Source: Saprospira grandis DSM 2844 (GTDB lineage: Bacteria > Bacteroidota > Bacteroidia > Chitinophagales > Saprospiraceae). From it: a stretch of 55,423 nt of DNA. Shown piece by piece: positions 33,760 to 41,509 of the stretch (positions within the stretch are counted from its first letter, which is position 1; each line of letters opens with the position of its first letter). The translations under genes and the position numbers were made by a program. The stretch is taken from contig NZ_JH719942.1 in NCBI RefSeq assembly GCF_000275825.1, positions 3,498,298 to 3,553,720 of the forward strand. Direction: 5' to 3'. The notes beneath the pieces are model-generated. The model worked only from the letters and a program-made list of their open reading frames with translations, had not been told where the DNA came from and searched no databases.

Positions 33760-34761
33760 CTACTTATGGAGATGTTGCCCATTTTGGTCTAGGGCTTGGC
33801 CACAATAAGGGCAGAATTTAAATTTTTGACCAAACTGATCACTACAATCATTGGTCGTTTGGGCCACCGCAGGAGCAGGAGTGGGTTCAGGAGCAGTTTG
33901 GCGAGGCTCTTCGCCATCGTTTGCTTGCTCTAGGCTCATGTTGGGGTCGCGCTCTAGGCGCTCAATAAAGGCCGAAGAAAGAATACCCGCCGGCAGGGCT
34001 ACAATACCAATGCCCAAAATGGCGATAATGCCCGAAAGCAACTTGCCCGCAGAAGTAATGGGAAAAACATCGCCATAGCCCACGGTGGTCAGGGTGGCAA
34101 TGGCCCACCAAAAAGTAGCAATGATGTTGGGAAAAGCCCGGGGTTGCACATTGCCCTCCACATACCACATCAGGGTAGAAGAGACCAAGAGCATCACGAA
34201 AGTAACAAAGAGCGTAATGCCCAGCTCGTTGCGTTTGTCGATAAAAACATCGCCCACAATAACAATAGATCGAGTGAGCGAGCTGAGTTTGAGCACTCGC
34301 AGCAAACGAGAAATTTTGAGCGCCCGAAGAAAGCGGAAATCGACATGGGCCAACTGGAAAAGAAAAGGCGAAATGGCCAAAAAATCAATTAGGCCTCCAC
34401 TAGATTTAAAGAAGCGCCAAGCCGCAGTGCGAAAAGACTGCTCTTCGGGATATTTAAAATCGGCAGTAAACAAACGAAGAAAAAACTCAGCTGTAAAAAT
34501 GATCAGGGTCGTATTTTCAAAAAGAGAAAAATAATGACTGATGACTATATTTTGATCGCTTCGCTTGACCCAATCTACGATATTCCCCTCATAGCGATAG
34601 TTAATAAAAGACTCTGCAATAATGGCCAAAATACTTAGGATAATGAGAATGGTAATGCTGGTCTCAAAGATCCTAGCGGGCAGACTCGACTCCTCTTGGT
34701 CGAGATCAATGACATCAAAAATATGCCGCCGCAGGCTTTTTTTATTAGTAGATACGCTCAT
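33760..34761 (-). CDS. Voltage-gated potassium channel (six-TM Kv-like)
   Basis: A 333-residue ion channel with S1-S6. S4 carries Arg/Lys at every third position (RFLRALKISRLLRVLKLSS), the voltage sensor. The pore has the selectivity filter TLTTVGYGD (near residue 227), followed by the S6 helix GIIAILGIGIVALPAGIL. The C-terminus has an acidic/Pro-rich linker and ends in FKFCPYCGQ, one half of a zinc-ribbon motif. The frame extends to a TTG at 34782, but a TAAGTTTG box at 34795-34788 on the minus strand would place the transcript start near there, so the ATG at 34761 is preferred. Likely role is K+ flux and membrane potential control. Confidence 0.9.
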   Translation of the reverse strand: MSVSTNKKSLRRHIFDVIDLDQEESSLPARIFETSITILIILSILAIIAESFINYRYEGNIVDWVKRSDQNIVISHYFSLFENTTLIIFTAEFFLRLFTADFKYPEEQSFRTAAWRFFKSSGGLIDFLAISPFLFQLAHVDFRFLRALKISRLLRVLKLSSLTRSIVIVGDVFIDKRNELGITLFVTFVMLLVSSTLMWYVEGNVQPRAFPNIIATFWWAIATLTTVGYGDVFPITSAGKLLSGIIAILGIGIVALPAGILSSAFIERLERDPNMSLEQANDGEEPRQTAPEPTPAPAVAQTTNDCSDQFGQKFKFCPYCGQALDQNGQHLHK

Positions 34762-34838
34762 AGTTGGTGTTGATTTGGGCAAAAATACAAACTTATCATT
34801 GTCTTAAAGCAATAAAGCGCACATAAGCCTTTGCTGCA

Positions 34839-35501
34839 CTAGAAAGAGTAGCCAAAATCTAGCCCTAAGGTGGGAATATAGAGCCTGTTGGGCATCCAGT
34901 TATTGCCTCCAGCATCCCGCATATAGAGGCCCGCAATATAGACCCTAAAGAAAAAGCCCTCAAACCGTTGAAGTCGATAGCCCAGCATAGGAGCCGTTAT
35001 GTATATATTGTAGTAGCCATTGCCTGTATTGCGTTCGTTAATTGGAACGGCTAGGCCCGCCCCTAGCTCAAAAAACTGCGTTTTGGCCTTATTGAGATGA
35101 AAATTGAAACTCAAATGCCCATTGATATTGGTTTGCTCAATCAAACTTCCAATGCCTAGGCGGCCCGAAAAATGATAATTGCGCTCTTGGCTAATAATAC
35201 GATCGTAGGAAATGCCAAGCAAAACAGAAGTGCCCCCCAAAGAAACCGAGACAGCATTTTGAGCTAGTTTTTTAGTAGGGACAAAAAAATCATTGCGATA
35301 ATCAAACTCAATCTTTGTCAAATCAGACTGAGCAATGCTGTCGAGCTGCTTGGGCGGCTCCGCATGTCGGAAATAAACAAAGTTGCTGTCTGTCCTTAAA
35401 ACTCGAGCCCCCAATATTTTACCGTCTTTTTTGTAAATTAAGTCTTGGGCTTGGCTAGCCAGAGCCAGAAACAAACAGGCGAAGAAGAGGAAATAGCGCA
35501 T
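34839..35501 (-). CDS. Predicted outer-membrane beta-barrel protein
   Basis: A 220-residue exported protein with signal peptide MRYFLFFACLFLALASQAQ. A short N-terminal domain (DLIYKKDGKILGARVLRTDS through KIEFDY) resembles a small beta module often placed before barrels. About residues 80-220 contain alternating amphipathic strands and end in LDFGYSF, a C-terminal Phe typical of barrel insertion signals. No family name is recognised. It is read opposite to the following small membrane gene and has no obvious partner. Confidence 0.62.
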   Translation of the reverse strand: MRYFLFFACLFLALASQAQDLIYKKDGKILGARVLRTDSNFVYFRHAEPPKQLDSIAQSDLTKIEFDYRNDFFVPTKKLAQNAVSVSLGGTSVLLGISYDRIISQERNYHFSGRLGIGSLIEQTNINGHLSFNFHLNKAKTQFFELGAGLAVPINERNTGNGYYNIYITAPMLGYRLQRFEGFFFRVYIAGLYMRDAGGNNWMPNRLYIPTLGLDFGYSF

Positions 35502-35658
35502 CTTTTAAAATTAGCTGGTGAATGGGATTACCTTCCTTGAACGATAACTATAATAGTTTGGTGGGAAAATAGGCCGAAAACTATGGATTTTGCCTCTTTC
35601 CTCCCAAATTTTTTTCACGGGCTTTTTTGTATCTTGCCCCCAGCTAAAATTTTTGACT

Positions 35659-36102
35659 ATGAACTGGAAAATGCTCTTTATCGATAATCAGTTTGGCAAA
35701 GGAAAAATCCCTAGCCCTATTGCTCAAGTTTTGGGTATTTTTGGCGTTGCGCTACTCATGATGTTGGCCGGAGGCTTTTCTGATAGCGCCAATTGGAGCT
35801 GGATGGTGGCTGGCGCCATGCTGATGCTTTACGCCCTCATTAACAATCTGCTCAGCATTTTTGCCGCTCAGCGTATGCGCTATTATCAATTCTCTATTTA
35901 TGGAACAATGTTCCTTTTTGTTGCCCTTGGCGGCCTAGCCCAACTGATTTCGGGCCAAAGTATCTTTGAAGGGGCAGCCAATAACCGCAGCATTTTTATT
36001 GTCCTGCTCTTGGCCTATTTTTCGCTGATGGGCTTAGCTTTTATGCTTCGTTCTCTAGCCGACTTCATGAAGGCCAAGGATGAGGAAATTCACAAGAACT
36101 AA
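35659..36102 (+). CDS. Small four-helix membrane protein of unknown function
   Basis: 147 residues from the ATG at 35659. The frame extends upstream to an ATG-less start at 35590, but the extra residues have no membrane or family character. Four hydrophobic helices lie at about residues 23-42, 46-66, 78-97 and 110-131, with a charged cytosolic tail MKAKDEEIHKN. Unrecognised. The T9SS plug gene follows 8 bases after its stop, so the two are probably cotranscribed. Confidence 0.65.
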   Translation: MNWKMLFIDNQFGKGKIPSPIAQVLGIFGVALLMMLAGGFSDSANWSWMVAGAMLMLYALINNLLSIFAAQRMRYYQFSIYGTMFLFVALGGLAQLISGQSIFEGAANNRSIFIVLLLAYFSLMGLAFMLRSLADFMKAKDEEIHKN

Positions 36103-36110
36103 TTTAATCT

Positions 36111-37394
36111 ATGCGCTTACTATCGCTCGCTTTTCTTCTCTTCTTTGGCCTGCAGTCGCTTTTTGCCCAAGAGGATTATGTCATCTCTGAATTGCAATAT
36201 ACAGACTATATTTATCGCGATTTTGTGGCCTCCTGCCGCTTTTATCCAGACGATTCTGAGGTCGATTATCCCGTCGTCCAACTCGCTAGCCCCAATAAAC
36301 TTATCCTAGAGTTTGATGACCTCGAGGCCGATAACAAAGACTATAACTACAAAATTATCCATTGCAACCGCAACTGGGAACCCTCCGAGGATATTGACGC
36401 CCTAGACTATATTGATGGCTTTCAGGAAAATCGATTCTATGAAAGCCTGAGCTCTTTTGGTACCCGCACTGAGTATCTGCATTATCAGCTAGAACTCCCC
36501 AACGATGATGTCAAATGGACCAAATCTGGCAATTATTTGCTACTGGTTTATCTCAATGATGATGAGGAAGATCTGGTCCTCAGCCGCCGCTTCCTCGTCT
36601 ATGAACCCCAAATGAATGTGGAGGTAACCAGCCGCCGCTCAGCAAGCCCGCCCTATGGCCAAACACATCAAGAATTTAGCTGCCAACTCCAACATGCAGG
36701 CATGAATGTGAGCAACCCCAACCAAGATATCAAACTAACCGTAATCCAAAACTGGAACTGGCCCAAAGCACTGAAAAATCTAGAACCCACTTTTGTAGAA
36801 GAAGAAGTAATCCATTTCGACCGCCAAGGCCAAATCCTTTTCCCCGGCCAAAGAGAATTTCGCCCCCTCGATATCCGCAGCTTTAGCCACCGTGGCCCGC
36901 AGGTCCAAAATCTAGCCCGTACCAATGAAGGCTTCGAACTGCTGCTCTTTCCCGAAAAAGAACGAAAATATAGCCCCTACCTCTTTACCAACGACCTCAA
37001 CGGCAAGTTTATCATCGCCTCCTACGATGCCCCCAACCCCGAGGAAAGAGGCGAGTATGGCCAGCTGTTTTTCCAATTCAAAAGCCCCGAATATCCCAAT
37101 GCCCGCATCTTTGTCTATGGCGGATTCTCCGATTTTCAAGCCTACCCCCAATACGAACTAAACTACAATGCCGAAAAAGGCCAATACGAAGGCATCCTCC
37201 TGTTCAAAAATGGCTTCTATGATTATGGCTACGGCCTGCTCCGAGATGGCGAAAAACAATTGGACCAAGAAGAATTGGAGGGCAATCGCTTTGAAACCGA
37301 AAATGATTACTTATTTTTAGTCTATTATCGCTCCTTCGGTGGCCGCTACGACCAATTGCTGGCCTTCCAAAAAGCAAGCTCTACACACAGATAG
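36111..37394 (+). CDS. Type IX secretion system plug protein (DUF5103)
   Basis: A 427-residue exported protein with signal peptide MRLLSLAFLLFFGLQSLFAQ. It matches DUF5103: an N-terminal beta domain (ISELQYTDYIYRDFVASCRF), the conserved IIHCNRNWEPSEDIDALDYIDGF, then LELPNDDVKWTKSGNYLLLVY and a C-terminal YELNYNAEKGQYEGILLFKNGFYDYGY. In Flavobacterium the related protein plugs the periplasmic face of the SprA translocon when no substrate or PorV shuttle is bound. That role is assigned from family knowledge. It fits the several T9SS-sorted proteins encoded in this window. It lies 8 bases after the small membrane protein gene. Confidence 0.86.
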   Translation: MRLLSLAFLLFFGLQSLFAQEDYVISELQYTDYIYRDFVASCRFYPDDSEVDYPVVQLASPNKLILEFDDLEADNKDYNYKIIHCNRNWEPSEDIDALDYIDGFQENRFYESLSSFGTRTEYLHYQLELPNDDVKWTKSGNYLLLVYLNDDEEDLVLSRRFLVYEPQMNVEVTSRRSASPPYGQTHQEFSCQLQHAGMNVSNPNQDIKLTVIQNWNWPKALKNLEPTFVEEEVIHFDRQGQILFPGQREFRPLDIRSFSHRGPQVQNLARTNEGFELLLFPEKERKYSPYLFTNDLNGKFIIASYDAPNPEERGEYGQLFFQFKSPEYPNARIFVYGGFSDFQAYPQYELNYNAEKGQYEGILLFKNGFYDYGYGLLRDGEKQLDQEELEGNRFETENDYLFLVYYRSFGGRYDQLLAFQKASSTHR

Positions 37395-37396
37395 TC

Positions 37397-37550
37397 TTTT
37401 GGGGCCTCCCGCCTTCGGCGGGCGCTACGCTTTGGGGCTCGCAAGCCTGCTCGGCCCTGCGGCGGCTTCGCCGCCTTGGTCTGGCCCTTCGGGCCACCCC
37501 GCCGCATCGCTAGGCCGTTTGGCCTGCGGCCAAGGCGGCTTCGCCGCCCA
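37397..37550 (-). repeat. GC-rich mosaic intergenic element, copy 12 (reverse)
   Basis: Starts TTTTGGGGCCTCCCGCC two bases after the plug-protein stop codon. Reverse core GGCTCGCAAGCCTGCTCGGC near 37436, then GCGGCGGCTTCGCCGCC and GGCCTGCGGCCAAGGCGG. It lies between two genes read in the same direction. Confidence 0.85.
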
Positions 37551-37585
37551 ATTTACCTCCCCATTTTGCCAAAATCCCTTTCCTC

Positions 37586-39523
37586 TTGAGAACAATTTAC
37601 CAACCCAATAAAACAGCAGCCTGGCCCTATCTACTGGCTATTTTTGTAATTTGTAGTTGGTGGATTGCCCTGGGCCATTTTTATGGACCAAAAAAAACAA
37701 CAGAAGGAGTTGTTCCAGCCATAGCTGATACTACTTTGGTCCAAGATAGTACGCCCACCCAAGCTCCAAAACAGTATTTTTCGCCTCCCGCCAATCCCGA
37801 TTCTAGCTGGGCACTGGCCTTTAACCGCTTTCTCCAAAAAACAGCGGAAGAAAAAGAATTGGCCCATCTGCAACAGCTCCAAGATAGCGCAGACCAAGCT
37901 TGGCTAGCCGCTCAAGAAACCGCAGCCGCCCAAGAAGCCGAACGCATGCGCCTATTGGCCAAAGAAGAAGAACAGCAGGCTAAGGCCATAGAAGAGCTCG
38001 CCCAGAAAATCCTAGAAGAGGCTATCGCAGCAGAAAAAGAAGAAGTGCTGGCCGAAGAAGAATTTGATTATAGCAACTATAATAATTATATCCCTCGCTA
38101 TTGGCAGTTTTTGCTGCCTAGCTGGATGTTTATTTTGTTATATTTTTGGCGCAGCCGCCGCAATCGCCGCAAAAAACAAAAGATGGCCGCCCAGTTCCCT
38201 TTGGGCCAAAGGCGCCCTTCGGGCGCCCTCAGCCGCGATTTCCAATCTAAAAGTATAGACCCCAGCTGGCGCCGCCAATTGGCCCAAGAACGCAACCGCC
38301 CTCTCCTGTCAGAAAGTAAAGAACAAGACGTACAATGGGCCGAAGGCTTTAAGGGTAGCTATACCACCACCTTCCTTAGAAGAGCTATCATTCATTTGTT
38401 GCGCTGGCGGCAACCAGAACTCGCTCGCCCCGCCGATTTTCGCTATTGGTTAGATGTCTATGATTGGACAGCCCCCCTGGCTGCTGCCTTGCAATGCAGC
38501 CTGGCCCTTTGGTTCCTAGATCAAGAACTCTGGCATTATTTACTCCTGCCTTTTGCCCTGCTCTCTATTTATTATAATGCCGCTGCCCGCCGAAAATCAT
38601 GGGCCAAAAATACATACCTGATCCTAGCCTCCAGCCTAGCACTAATCGCTCATTTCTTCTTTTATAGCAGTAGTTTTGGCAGCCCAAGCCTCTTTAGTGA
38701 ACAAGCCCTATTTCCAGATATTTCAGCCTGGCGCTGGCCAGTGCTGCTGGGCCTGTTTTTGGTCTTTTGGAGCTGGCTAAAAGGACGAAAGCATCTTTTT
38801 CAGAAAACCGTCTGGTTTAATGATGAGAGTTTCGTCAAAACGATCCCTTTCTTTATTGCTGGCCTATTTTTTACCATCTTTTGGCCTGGGGTTTTAGGCG
38901 AAGCCCTACCTACAGGAAGTCTACTGGCCTTGCTTTTGGCCTTTGTCCTTTGGATCAGTAGCCCCATGAAAGATGACCGCAAAGCCAAACAATGGTTGCT
39001 CTCTGGCAGTACCCTTTTTGGCCGCTTAATGGGCCTTTCTATTTTGCTGTTTATTAGCTACAATGTTTTTGGCTTAGGATTTATTAGCTACAGCCTTCTT
39101 GGCTTTCTCCTCTTAGGAAGCTGGGCCTTTTTCTTCTTTCCTAGAATGGAAGATATTCCCGAAGAACAAAAGCCTATTCCTTGGTGGGAGGACCCCCAAG
39201 CTACAATACGAGAAGAGTTGGTCATTAAGGATATGGACCTAGGGCTACAAACGGAGCACTGGAGCAGCTTCAACCAATTTCAGCGGCTAAAAACTATTCG
39301 TTTAGTCAATACAGAGCTCAAGCATTTGCCTATCCGAATTGCTAGTTTGGCTCAATTGGAAGAAATGGACCTACGCAATAACCAGATACGAACTGTCCCC
39401 TCTATCTTCTTTAAACGTTTGCCCAATTTGAAGAAAATCAATTTGGCGGACAATCCCGTTCCTGCTAAAAAACAAAAGAAACTAAGCCAAAAATATCCCC
39501 ATATTGAGTTTATTTTTGAGTAG
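37586..39523 (+). CDS. Multi-pass membrane protein with periplasmic coiled coil and C-terminal leucine-rich repeats
   Basis: 645 residues starting at a TTG (37586); no in-frame ATG lies near. A first membrane helix spans about residues 13-31. An Ala/Glu/Gln-rich coiled coil covers 80-160, and a second helix 172-188 is followed by a basic stretch RRNRRKKQK. At least six more helices lie between about 290 and 520. The last 75 residues carry two to three leucine-rich repeats (LKHLPIRIASLAQLEEMDLRNN, a 22-residue unit). I do not recognise the family. The order coiled coil, membrane bundle, cytosolic LRR suggests a scaffold or signalling role. It follows the T9SS plug gene on the same strand with a mosaic element between. 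Confidence 0.68.
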   Translation: MRTIYQPNKTAAWPYLLAIFVICSWWIALGHFYGPKKTTEGVVPAIADTTLVQDSTPTQAPKQYFSPPANPDSSWALAFNRFLQKTAEEKELAHLQQLQDSADQAWLAAQETAAAQEAERMRLLAKEEEQQAKAIEELAQKILEEAIAAEKEEVLAEEEFDYSNYNNYIPRYWQFLLPSWMFILLYFWRSRRNRRKKQKMAAQFPLGQRRPSGALSRDFQSKSIDPSWRRQLAQERNRPLLSESKEQDVQWAEGFKGSYTTTFLRRAIIHLLRWRQPELARPADFRYWLDVYDWTAPLAAALQCSLALWFLDQELWHYLLLPFALLSIYYNAAARRKSWAKNTYLILASSLALIAHFFFYSSSFGSPSLFSEQALFPDISAWRWPVLLGLFLVFWSWLKGRKHLFQKTVWFNDESFVKTIPFFIAGLFFTIFWPGVLGEALPTGSLLALLLAFVLWISSPMKDDRKAKQWLLSGSTLFGRLMGLSILLFISYNVFGLGFISYSLLGFLLLGSWAFFFFPRMEDIPEEQKPIPWWEDPQATIREELVIKDMDLGLQTEHWSSFNQFQRLKTIRLVNTELKHLPIRIASLAQLEEMDLRNNQIRTVPSIFFKRLPNLKKINLADNPVPAKKQKKLSQKYPHIEFIFE

Positions 39524-39545
39524 GGGGAAAGATTGTAGTTGCAAT

Positions 39546-39678
39546 CGGCCTAGCGATGCGGCGGGGTGGCCGAAGGCCAGACCGAGTTTTTTTGAGCGTA
39601 GCGAAAAAAAACGAAGGGCCGAGCAGACCTGCGAGCCCCAAAGCGTAGCGCCTGCCGCAGGCAGGAGGCCCCAAAAAA
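39546..39678 (+). repeat. GC-rich mosaic intergenic element, copy 13 (forward)
   Basis: GGGTGGCCGAAGGCCAGACC, the core AGGGCCGAGCAGACCTGCGA near 39617, then GCGCCTGCCGCAGGCAGGAG and GGCCCCAAAAAA. It ends 3 bases before the lysR stop codon and serves as the only spacer between two convergent genes. Confidence 0.85.
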
Positions 39679-39680
39679 TA

Positions 39681-40556
39681 TCAAACCAAAGCCAACTGAT
39701 CTTGAAAAAACTGCAGTTCTTCTAAAAAATATTTGAGTGGGGAGGCAAGGTTGTCTTTTGCCCATTGAAGAAATATCTTTCGTTTGAAATTAGCGGCTTT
39801 GAGTGGAATAATATGGTAGCTTTTTGGCTTTTTCTCTAAAACGGGAATTAAGGAAATGCCGAGGCCTGCGCTAACTAAAGCCCTCGCCATTTCGTCTCCT
39901 TTGGCTTTAAATACAGTGTTGATTTTGATTTGGTGGCTTTGGAAGAAGTCTAGAATTTCGTCTCTCTTACTACAATTACTTCGCTCAATAAAGTTGGATT
40001 GATCTAAGAGGCGAACATCTACCTGAGGGAGTTGGGCGAAAGGGTGGTTGAGTGGAACGGCCAGCCCCAGGGGGTCTTCTCTAATGAGTTCTTGCTGAAC
40101 ATGCTCTAGAGAAAGAGCCGTTTTGCTGAAGAGGGCATGAATTTCATTCTTTTTTAGCGTTTCTAGCAGCTCCATAGCGCAGCTTTTTTCTACTAATTGG
40201 ACCTCATATGTTGGGTAGCGTTTGTGAAATTGCTTGATGAGGGGAAGAATGGCGGTAAAGTCAAGGTCTGGGCTAAGGCCTAATTTTAGAACTTGCCGAC
40301 TTGTTTTTTCTTTAAATGTTTGCATCTCCTCCCAGTTGGCCAATAGTTTTTTGGCTTTGGGCAAGAGTTCTTGCCCCTCTGTTGTAAGGAATACATTTCT
40401 TTTATCTCTGAAGAAAAGAAGGCAGTTGAGCTGCTCTTCCAATTTTTTGATGCCCGAGGAGAAGGTAGACTGCACAACATATGCTCGTTTTGCGGCCAGG
40501 GTAAAGCTCTTGCTCTCGGCTAAGAGGACAAAGTATTTGACAAACTGTAAATTCAT
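39681..40556 (-). CDS. LysR-family transcriptional regulator (OxyR-like context)
   Basis: A 291-residue regulator. The N-terminal helix-turn-helix is MNLQFVKYFVLLAESKSFTL followed by AAKRAYVVQSTFSSGIKKLEEQL. The C-terminal substrate-binding domain has KLGLSPDLDFTAILPLIKQFH. One Cys pair region (SCAMELLE and SNCSKRDEIL) could be redox-active, but the spacing is not that of E. coli OxyR, so peroxide sensing is only a guess. It is divergent from a peroxiredoxin gene with a strong dyad in the shared 136-base control region, which suggests it controls that gene and itself. Confidence 0.88.
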   Translation of the reverse strand: MNLQFVKYFVLLAESKSFTLAAKRAYVVQSTFSSGIKKLEEQLNCLLFFRDKRNVFLTTEGQELLPKAKKLLANWEEMQTFKEKTSRQVLKLGLSPDLDFTAILPLIKQFHKRYPTYEVQLVEKSCAMELLETLKKNEIHALFSKTALSLEHVQQELIREDPLGLAVPLNHPFAQLPQVDVRLLDQSNFIERSNCSKRDEILDFFQSHQIKINTVFKAKGDEMARALVSAGLGISLIPVLEKKPKSYHIIPLKAANFKRKIFLQWAKDNLASPLKYFLEELQFFQDQLALV

Positions 40557-40593
40557 AATCTGCTTTATCGATAACTGTTATTACAATATTCTA

Positions 40594-40625
40594 TTTTGAC
40601 GATCTAAAGGTATTGCTTTACTTTG
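40594..40625 (+). promoter_or_regulatory. Candidate promoter of the peroxiredoxin gene
   Basis: TTTTG at 40594-40598, a 19-base spacer and TTACTTTG at 40618-40625 (one base off TAnnTTTG). The transcript would start near 40632, inside the adjoining dyad. Confidence 0.42.
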
Positions 40626-40629
40626 CAAC

Positions 40630-40648
40630 AGGCAATATTCTCTTGCCT
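40630..40648. promoter_or_regulatory. Candidate LysR operator
   Basis: A perfect inverted repeat AGGCAA-N7-TTGCCT (40630-40635 and 40643-40648) in the divergent lysR/peroxiredoxin region. Its size and the T-N11-A-like spacing fit LysR boxes. It overlaps the predicted transcription start of the peroxiredoxin gene. Confidence 0.5.
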
Positions 40649-40692
40649 AAATTTTATTATTTGGCCTGTGAAGGGTTTAAAAACTAGAAGCA

Positions 40693-41346
40693 ATGAAAAG
40701 TTTTCAAGAAAAAATGGCTGCTCTCCAAAAAACTTTAGAGGGTAGAATGCCCGCAGATTATATCCAAATTATGCATAAGGCTACTGCAGATTTAGGGGCT
40801 TCGGGGATTCAGGAGGGGGTATTAAAAGTGGGGGATAAATTTCCTGCTTTCACCCTAAAGAATCAAGATGGGGCGCCTATTCAGAGTACAGAGATTTTCA
40901 AAAAAGGCCCCGTATTATTTACTTTTTATAGAGGTATTTGGTGTCCTTACTGCAATATGGATTTAGGGTATTTGCAGCAAAATGCAGAAAAGCTAGCCGA
41001 ATTGGGCGTGCAACTTTTTGCTATATCTCCAGAGCTTCCAGCCTTTTTGCAAAAAACCAAACAGCAGCAAAAGCTAGATTTTGATTTGCTGCATGATTTT
41101 AAGAGTGAATTAGGGCAGGAGTTGGGACTTCGCTTTTCGGTACCCACGGAATTAAAGGCATTATATGCCAACCAATTTAAGATTGATTTGGATAAACATC
41201 AGGGGCATTCTGACTGGACGCTTCCTATGCCGGCTCGTTTTTTAGTGGATCAAGATGGAGTCATTCAATATGTTGAAAGTAACCCTGACTATACTACTCG
41301 TCCAGCTCTAGAGGCTGTATATGCATTAGATTTCCTTAAAAAATAA
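40693..41346 (+). CDS. Peroxiredoxin-like protein (AhpC/TSA family)
   Basis: A 217-residue thioredoxin-fold protein that probably reduces peroxides with a Cys thiol. The alkyl hydroperoxide reductase/TSA domain starts at VGDKFPAFTLKNQDG. The active-site stretch is FYRGIWCPYCNMDLGYLQ, a CPYC pair rather than the lone peroxidatic Cys of classical 2-Cys enzymes, placing it in the peroxiredoxin-like group. The C-terminus has PARFLVDQDGVIQYVESNPDYT. About 45 N-terminal residues precede the domain. It is divergent from a LysR gene and ends in its own terminator. Confidence 0.86.
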   Translation: MKSFQEKMAALQKTLEGRMPADYIQIMHKATADLGASGIQEGVLKVGDKFPAFTLKNQDGAPIQSTEIFKKGPVLFTFYRGIWCPYCNMDLGYLQQNAEKLAELGVQLFAISPELPAFLQKTKQQQKLDFDLLHDFKSELGQELGLRFSVPTELKALYANQFKIDLDKHQGHSDWTLPMPARFLVDQDGVIQYVESNPDYTTRPALEAVYALDFLKK

Positions 41347-41390
41347 ATGAAATTTTTTTGTTTAGAGAAGTAGGTTTTCTCTTTAGAAAC

Positions 41391-41427
41391 AAAAAAGCCA
41401 GTAACTTTTAAGTTACTGGCTTTTTTA
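41391..41427. terminator. Intrinsic terminator between convergent genes
   Basis: AAAAAAGCCAGTAACTT pairs perfectly with AAGTTACTGGCTTTTTT around a minimal loop. It lies 45 bases after the peroxiredoxin stop and can also serve the convergent surface-protein gene. Confidence 0.9.
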
Positions 41428-41509
41428 CGTCCTCGCCCCAAAAAAGCCCCAACAGTAAACTGTTGAGGCTCAAATCAAAAGCGCTAGGCTTTATAGTTAT
41501 CCACAGTAA

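Noticed and set aside
37586-37588. Search for an ATG start for the membrane-LRR protein
   Set aside because: No in-frame ATG occurs before the first membrane helix; TTG is kept as the most likely start.
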